Assembly: GCA_002449765.1 (NCBI GenBank)
Contig: DJXN01000005.1
Span: 55,234 to 119,233, forward strand
Source: Fibrobacter sp. UBA7003
GTDB lineage: Bacteria > Fibrobacterota > Fibrobacteria > Fibrobacterales > Fibrobacteraceae
Direction: 5' to 3'
Length of the DNA: 64,000 nucleotides
In this document: positions 60,592 to 64,000 of the stretch, piece after piece
Layout: the number at the start of each line of letters is the position of its first letter
Position numbering within the stretch: position 1 is the stretch's first letter
Notes under the pieces: model-generated
Databases searched by the model: none
What the model saw: only the letters and a program-made list of their open reading frames with translations
What the model was told of the DNA's origin: nothing
Program-made: the position numbers and the translations under genes

Positions 60592-61270
60592 GGCGCGAGT
60601 TCTCCAGGTATTCCAGATACGTCACCCAGTCCTGGATAATGCCAAAGGAACTGAGCATAGTCGTATCCTGTACCACGCCAAGCTTGCGGAGCGGACCTAT
60701 AGAAGATTCCAGCCTGTCAATTTCGCGGACATAGCGTTCCTTCTGCGCCTGAAGCGCTATAATCTGCGCCTGCTTATCGGCAATCTCACGACCCTGCGCC
60801 GCTACGATTAAGAACAGCGTAATCGCCCAGCCCACAATTAAAAGAGCACCCGCAATGGCGACACTCGGGCTCAACCTGATTCCCGTCTTGACCGCATAAT
60901 GGATTCCAATCTGCTGCAGTTGCTTCGACATGCCCGAATCCTTGTAGGCACTCCTGCTCGGGAATATCTCGAAGATGTTGCGATACTTCGCAAAGTATTC
61001 ATCCAGTTCCTCGCTGTCGAAGATCAGGACCAGCTTGGAGTTCTGAGCCTGGAGCTTATTCAAAAGTTCAAGGAACAGGTCAAGATAATCGTTCACCTTG
61101 AAATGCGCATGCGAAAGGTTCAGGAAGAAAAAGCAACCGGGGCCATCCGCAAGCATGTCAATCTTCTCGCGGACTGCCGGAAGCTGAAAAGCGCCCAACG
61201 AACCGGACAGCGTAATTTCCACGTCTTCTCCGTAATCTTCGACCTGTATGTCAATCAAGTCAGAGCGCAC
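60581..61270 (-). CDS. STAS-domain membrane protein with a coiled coil
   Basis: 229 residues from a GTG at 61270 after GGAGG (6-nt spacer). Residues about 5-120 are a STAS-like domain (VEITLSGSLGAFQLPAVREKIDMLADGPGCFFFLNLSHAHFKVNDYLDLFLELLNKLQAQNSKLVLIFDSEEL). One membrane helix follows (VAIAGALLIVGWAITLFLIVAA, about 143-165), then a coiled coil (EIADKQAQIIALQAQKERYVREIDRLES). STAS domains bind nucleotides or act as anti-sigma antagonists; here the partner is unknown. Coupled to the GH57-like gene (3-nt gap) and the lytic transglycosylase (11-nt overlap). Confidence 0.75.
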   Translation of the reverse strand: MRSDLIDIQVEDYGEDVEITLSGSLGAFQLPAVREKIDMLADGPGCFFFLNLSHAHFKVNDYLDLFLELLNKLQAQNSKLVLIFDSEELDEYFAKYRNIFEIFPSRSAYKDSGMSKQLQQIGIHYAVKTGIRLSPSVAIAGALLIVGWAITLFLIVAAQGREIADKQAQIIALQAQKERYVREIDRLESSIGPLRKLGVVQDTTMLSSFGIIQDWVTYLEYLENSRREK

Positions 61271-61273
61271 CGT

Positions 61274-63127
61274 CTACCTCCCCGATACCGACACGGAAAT
61301 GCCGAACTTCTTTTCGTCCATAACGGTAAGCGCCGTCCGCCAGAACGGATATATACGCAAGCCCTGATAAACCTCGGGGGCCGCTGACGACGAGGCCCCG
61401 AATACAGGACCGACAAAAACGGATGCGGGCGAATCGAACTTCATCGTCACGACGCAACCCTGAGCGAAATCCTGAATCTTCATTTCCTTCGCTTCCGGAT
61501 AGACCAACGGATTCTCGCCATCCCACTTCAAGTCAAAGCCATCGATAACAATCCTTCCGCCGGATTTTCCAAGCAAACCGAGTTCGAAAATGGTACCGAA
61601 AAAGCACTTTGAATCCATGTACGTGGAATTTGACAGCGTGTACTTTACGGAAATACTCGATGCACCAGGAGCAAGCACATAGTCCTTCTCGACACGGAAT
61701 ACGCCCTTCTTGCCGCCAACCGTAAATCCCTGCTCTTCCAGGAGCTGCACTTCGGCCCCCGACTCGCTGCGGCTAATCGTATAGTCGTAGGGATCCTTGA
61801 GCAGGTATTCGCGGAGGGAAAGCGCAAGCCCAATCTGAACTGGAGTCATGTCCACGTTCGGCAAGAGACAGTCGAGGAAGCCCAGGGAGGGTTCGCCGTC
61901 ATCGCGCCACGCATTCAGCAGGTTCACTGCCGACGACTTGTGGCACAGCAGGCGCAGGACGCCACCGGCGCGATAGTCGAGCAGCGAAGACATGTTCGAA
62001 TTTTCCATCCAAATCTGCTTTTCGCCGCGCAGCAAGAAATCGCATACTTCCACGCGGAGCCCCGAAAAAGACATCATCGAGTCTAGAGCCGAAGAAGCCG
62101 TAAGAAGATAACGGAAGCCCCATTTGCGGACATTCAAGCACCGCATCCCCTCCTCGTTTGCCAAGTCGCGGAAGAAAATCGGGGACATCGCGGGAATAAG
62201 CCTGTCGCAAAAGACTTCGAACTTTTCGTCAGAAAGCGAATCACGCCCCCGACGGAAAAGCGAAAGGAAAAACTTCTGCAGCACGTTGACTTCGGGCCTG
62301 CGGATCAGCATCTCGCGACAGGTCTTCGCCGAGGCGGGAAGCCCGAGCTTGCGGCCCGCCGACATGAGGTAGCTGAGCGAACCTTCAGGTTCAAGCTGGT
62401 TCACCGTATAGCCCACAGGCCACGTCTGCACGTCGTTTGTTTCTACAAAATCAACAAGACGCTCGAAGAAAGCGACAATTTCGCTAGGTTCCGGGGGCAA
62501 ATCCAAAAGAACGACAGCCGACTTTCCTTCTCGGCAGTAAGGCTCCGCAATTTTACGCCAGTTGAGATCGTCGTTCTCGATGGCACGCGAAAGCTCACCG
62601 GAAACAGGAACGATGCGCATCAGCGCTCCCTTGTCCTCAATAGTGAACCAACCGGATGTCGGAGTCGAACGTCCGAGAGCATCCTGGATTGCAGCCTCGC
62701 TCACCAGTGCATAGTCGAAACCCGATTTCGCGAGCACCGCCGTCATATCCATTTCCCAGACAAGCGAAGAATTGAAGTATCCCTGCGGCTCCATGTCGAA
62801 AAACTTCCTGAGAAGCGTGCAGTGCTGTTCCAACTGCAATCGTTGCACTTCTTCTGGGAATAGCGGAAGCATCGGATCGTAGAAGCCACCGCCCAGGAAT
62901 TCGAGAAGACCTTCGCGGATACCATTCTTTATCTTGCCAAATGCAAGCGGTTTGGCCACCTTGCGAAGCATGCGAAGCGTCGGGCCATCCATGTAGACCG
63001 AACACTTCACCAATCCAGACGTAAGCAACACGTCAAGGCCGTCGAGCAAATTACGCGCAACGGCTTCAAGATCCTTGTAGGCTGTGGCGGGCGATAGCTG
63101 GAGAACAAAGGAAATTGTCGGCTTCAT
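61274..63127 (-). CDS. GH57-like protein, probably catalytically degenerate
   Basis: 617 residues, cytoplasmic-type (no signal peptide). N-terminal GH57 (alpha-amylase / 4-alpha-glucanotransferase) features include LEFLGGGFYDPMLPLFP, but the nucleophile position of the usual WLTERVWEP motif reads SSLVWE (Ser121 instead of Glu), and the DDGEKFG-type acid/base motif before WP is not present (the stretch reads ETNDVQTWP). The C-terminal about 250 residues match the DUF1925/1926-like beta domains of the family. It may be a pseudoenzyme or bind glycans. First gene of an operon with STAS and SLT genes. Confidence 0.65.
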   Translation of the reverse strand: MKPTISFVLQLSPATAYKDLEAVARNLLDGLDVLLTSGLVKCSVYMDGPTLRMLRKVAKPLAFGKIKNGIREGLLEFLGGGFYDPMLPLFPEEVQRLQLEQHCTLLRKFFDMEPQGYFNSSLVWEMDMTAVLAKSGFDYALVSEAAIQDALGRSTPTSGWFTIEDKGALMRIVPVSGELSRAIENDDLNWRKIAEPYCREGKSAVVLLDLPPEPSEIVAFFERLVDFVETNDVQTWPVGYTVNQLEPEGSLSYLMSAGRKLGLPASAKTCREMLIRRPEVNVLQKFFLSLFRRGRDSLSDEKFEVFCDRLIPAMSPIFFRDLANEEGMRCLNVRKWGFRYLLTASSALDSMMSFSGLRVEVCDFLLRGEKQIWMENSNMSSLLDYRAGGVLRLLCHKSSAVNLLNAWRDDGEPSLGFLDCLLPNVDMTPVQIGLALSLREYLLKDPYDYTISRSESGAEVQLLEEQGFTVGGKKGVFRVEKDYVLAPGASSISVKYTLSNSTYMDSKCFFGTIFELGLLGKSGGRIVIDGFDLKWDGENPLVYPEAKEMKIQDFAQGCVVTMKFDSPASVFVGPVFGASSSAAPEVYQGLRIYPFWRTALTVMDEKKFGISVSVSGR

Positions 63128-63236
63128 GTAGTGAAGAATAGAAATTTTAGTTGCCAGTTATTGGTCATTAGTCATTGGATACTAGCAACTGAGGGACTCG
63201 GGATGTTTATTGAGGGGCCTGGCATGATTGCTGCGG

Positions 63237-63869
63237 TTAAAAACCGAGTTGCACAAGCAGGCCGCCACCAGGTTCGCGCAGGTTTATCGCCGGCGCAACG
63301 CTGATTTTGTACCGATCTTTGTACTGTTCAGCCTTTTCCTTATAGCGTTTGCCTTGCTCCTTTTGCGCCGACGAGCCAGAAATATCTGAAGCACCCAACG
63401 AGAAAGTAACGGGAACTAAAGTTAGCAGCGTTGCTATGCCAAAAGTTCGCCCCGCTATAGCCGTTCCCAGGTGGTCATAGTCGACAATGAAAGTCAAGGT
63501 CACCCCTACAGCAACAGAGACCACCCCCAGGGCAATGGATTTCCAGCCACTTTCAAATCTTTCTGATGCGTATTTCTGACAGTTGTCGCTCCAGCCGCGA
63601 TAAATATCTGCACTATCCGGGCTAGGGACGTTTCCGTACACTAGGGACAGGAGCGAATCCTGCGGAAGGTTCTTGTCTATCACGGAATCCTGTTTGAAAA
63701 ATTCGGAACGGCAGCCCCGATCGACGACTATGAGTGAATGCGGATGCTCGGAACCCATGTTTATCACTCTGACAGTGTCCGTGGTCGCCATTCCATAAAA
63801 AACGGGGACGGCGAAGGACATTGCAGAAAAAGACAATAAAAACAAAAGAATGTGTTTTAAGCTAGTCAT
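63237..63869 (-). CDS. Exported hypothetical membrane protein
   Basis: 210 residues from the ATG at 63869 (MTSLKHILLFLLSFSAMSFA), which gives a clean signal peptide; a start at 63935 would add 22 residues ending in a second hydrophobic stretch. The body has one or two membrane segments near the C-terminal half (SIALGVVSVAVGVTLTFIVDYD; IATLLTLVPVTFSLGAS) enclosing a Lys/Glu-rich coiled region. No domain recognised. Confidence 0.5.
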   Translation of the reverse strand: MTSLKHILLFLLSFSAMSFAVPVFYGMATTDTVRVINMGSEHPHSLIVVDRGCRSEFFKQDSVIDKNLPQDSLLSLVYGNVPSPDSADIYRGWSDNCQKYASERFESGWKSIALGVVSVAVGVTLTFIVDYDHLGTAIAGRTFGIATLLTLVPVTFSLGASDISGSSAQKEQGKRYKEKAEQYKDRYKISVAPAINLREPGGGLLVQLGF

Positions 63870-63967
63870 TACGAAGAAAATAAACAATGCAAGCAGCTTA
63901 CGCAAGAATGCCTGTCGGCCAATTTTACCCTTCATCTAGAAAGGTTAGTAGCGCATGCAGGCGGCTA

Positions 63968-63988
63968 GCGGGCACAAAAAAAGCCCGC
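63968..63988. terminator. Hairpin near the right edge
   Basis: GCGGGC pairs with GCCCGC around an A-rich loop. It could be the end of a gene beyond the window; direction unclear. Confidence 0.35.
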
Positions 63989-64000
63989 GGGAATGTGGCG

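Overview
The window looks like chromosomal DNA of a Fibrobacter (phylum Fibrobacterota), an anaerobic fibre-degrading bacterium. The evidence is serine-run linkers in lipoproteins and surface proteins, a lipoprotein with two FISUMP ('Fibrobacter succinogenes major paralogous') domains, a GH10 xylanase ending in a type IX secretion-like domain, a GH51-like cellulase-type enzyme, large secreted proteins with Arg/Lys-rich C-terminal tails, and an oxygen-sensitive class III ribonucleotide reductase. The two tRNA genes lack an encoded CCA. Gene density is high. I see no complete insertion sequence, prophage, CRISPR array or rRNA.

Layout. 1-10.7 kb: a partial lipoprotein, a Ser-rich lipoprotein, threonine synthase, and two large secreted proteins in one operon. 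10.7-13.4 kb: HemW, a membrane adenylate/guanylate cyclase (possibly with a detached N-terminal piece) and tRNA-Gly. 13.4-17 kb: a palindrome-rich stretch ending in a copy of the tRNA 3' end, a small hypothetical, a nuclease-family remnant, and the FISUMP/PEGA gene pair. 17.3-20.8 kb: nrdG, a separate 48-residue glycyl-radical protein and nrdD, preceded by two NrdR-like boxes and a candidate small RNA. 20.8-28.2 kb: SIMPL protein, sodium:solute symporter, diguanylate cyclase, LptG and LptF. 28.3-32.8 kb: BamD-like lipoprotein, outer-membrane protein, PHP phosphoesterase, rhomboid protease. 32.8-37.2 kb: a TPR-like membrane protein, tRNA-Thr, XPB-type helicase, flavodoxin lipoprotein and an orphan Vsr endonuclease. 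37.2-51.2 kb: GH10 xylanase, CysS, a 56-residue protein, an MBL hydrolase, an acyltransferase, Pgk, FolB, ComM, SpoVG, a CBM9-like protein, an aminotransferase and citrate synthase. 51.2-64 kb: a DUF1232 protein, the GH51-like enzyme, Dus, an HU/IHF protein, an envelope operon (TolC, MlaC-like, DUF2953-like, RsuA-type), and a compact cluster of GH57-like protein, STAS membrane protein and lytic transglycosylase.

Functionally the window mixes housekeeping genes with envelope biogenesis (LptFG, BamD, TolC, MlaC), plant-fibre degradation and surface display, and anaerobic dNTP synthesis. The observations I rate highest are the class III reductase whose glycyl-radical motif sits on its own small gene with NrdR-like boxes upstream, an orphan terminator that implies a plus-strand small RNA next to it, the GH57-like protein lacking recognisable catalytic residues in an operon with a STAS protein, a family of structured repeats in 3' untranslated regions, and promoter geometry suggesting several leaderless genes.
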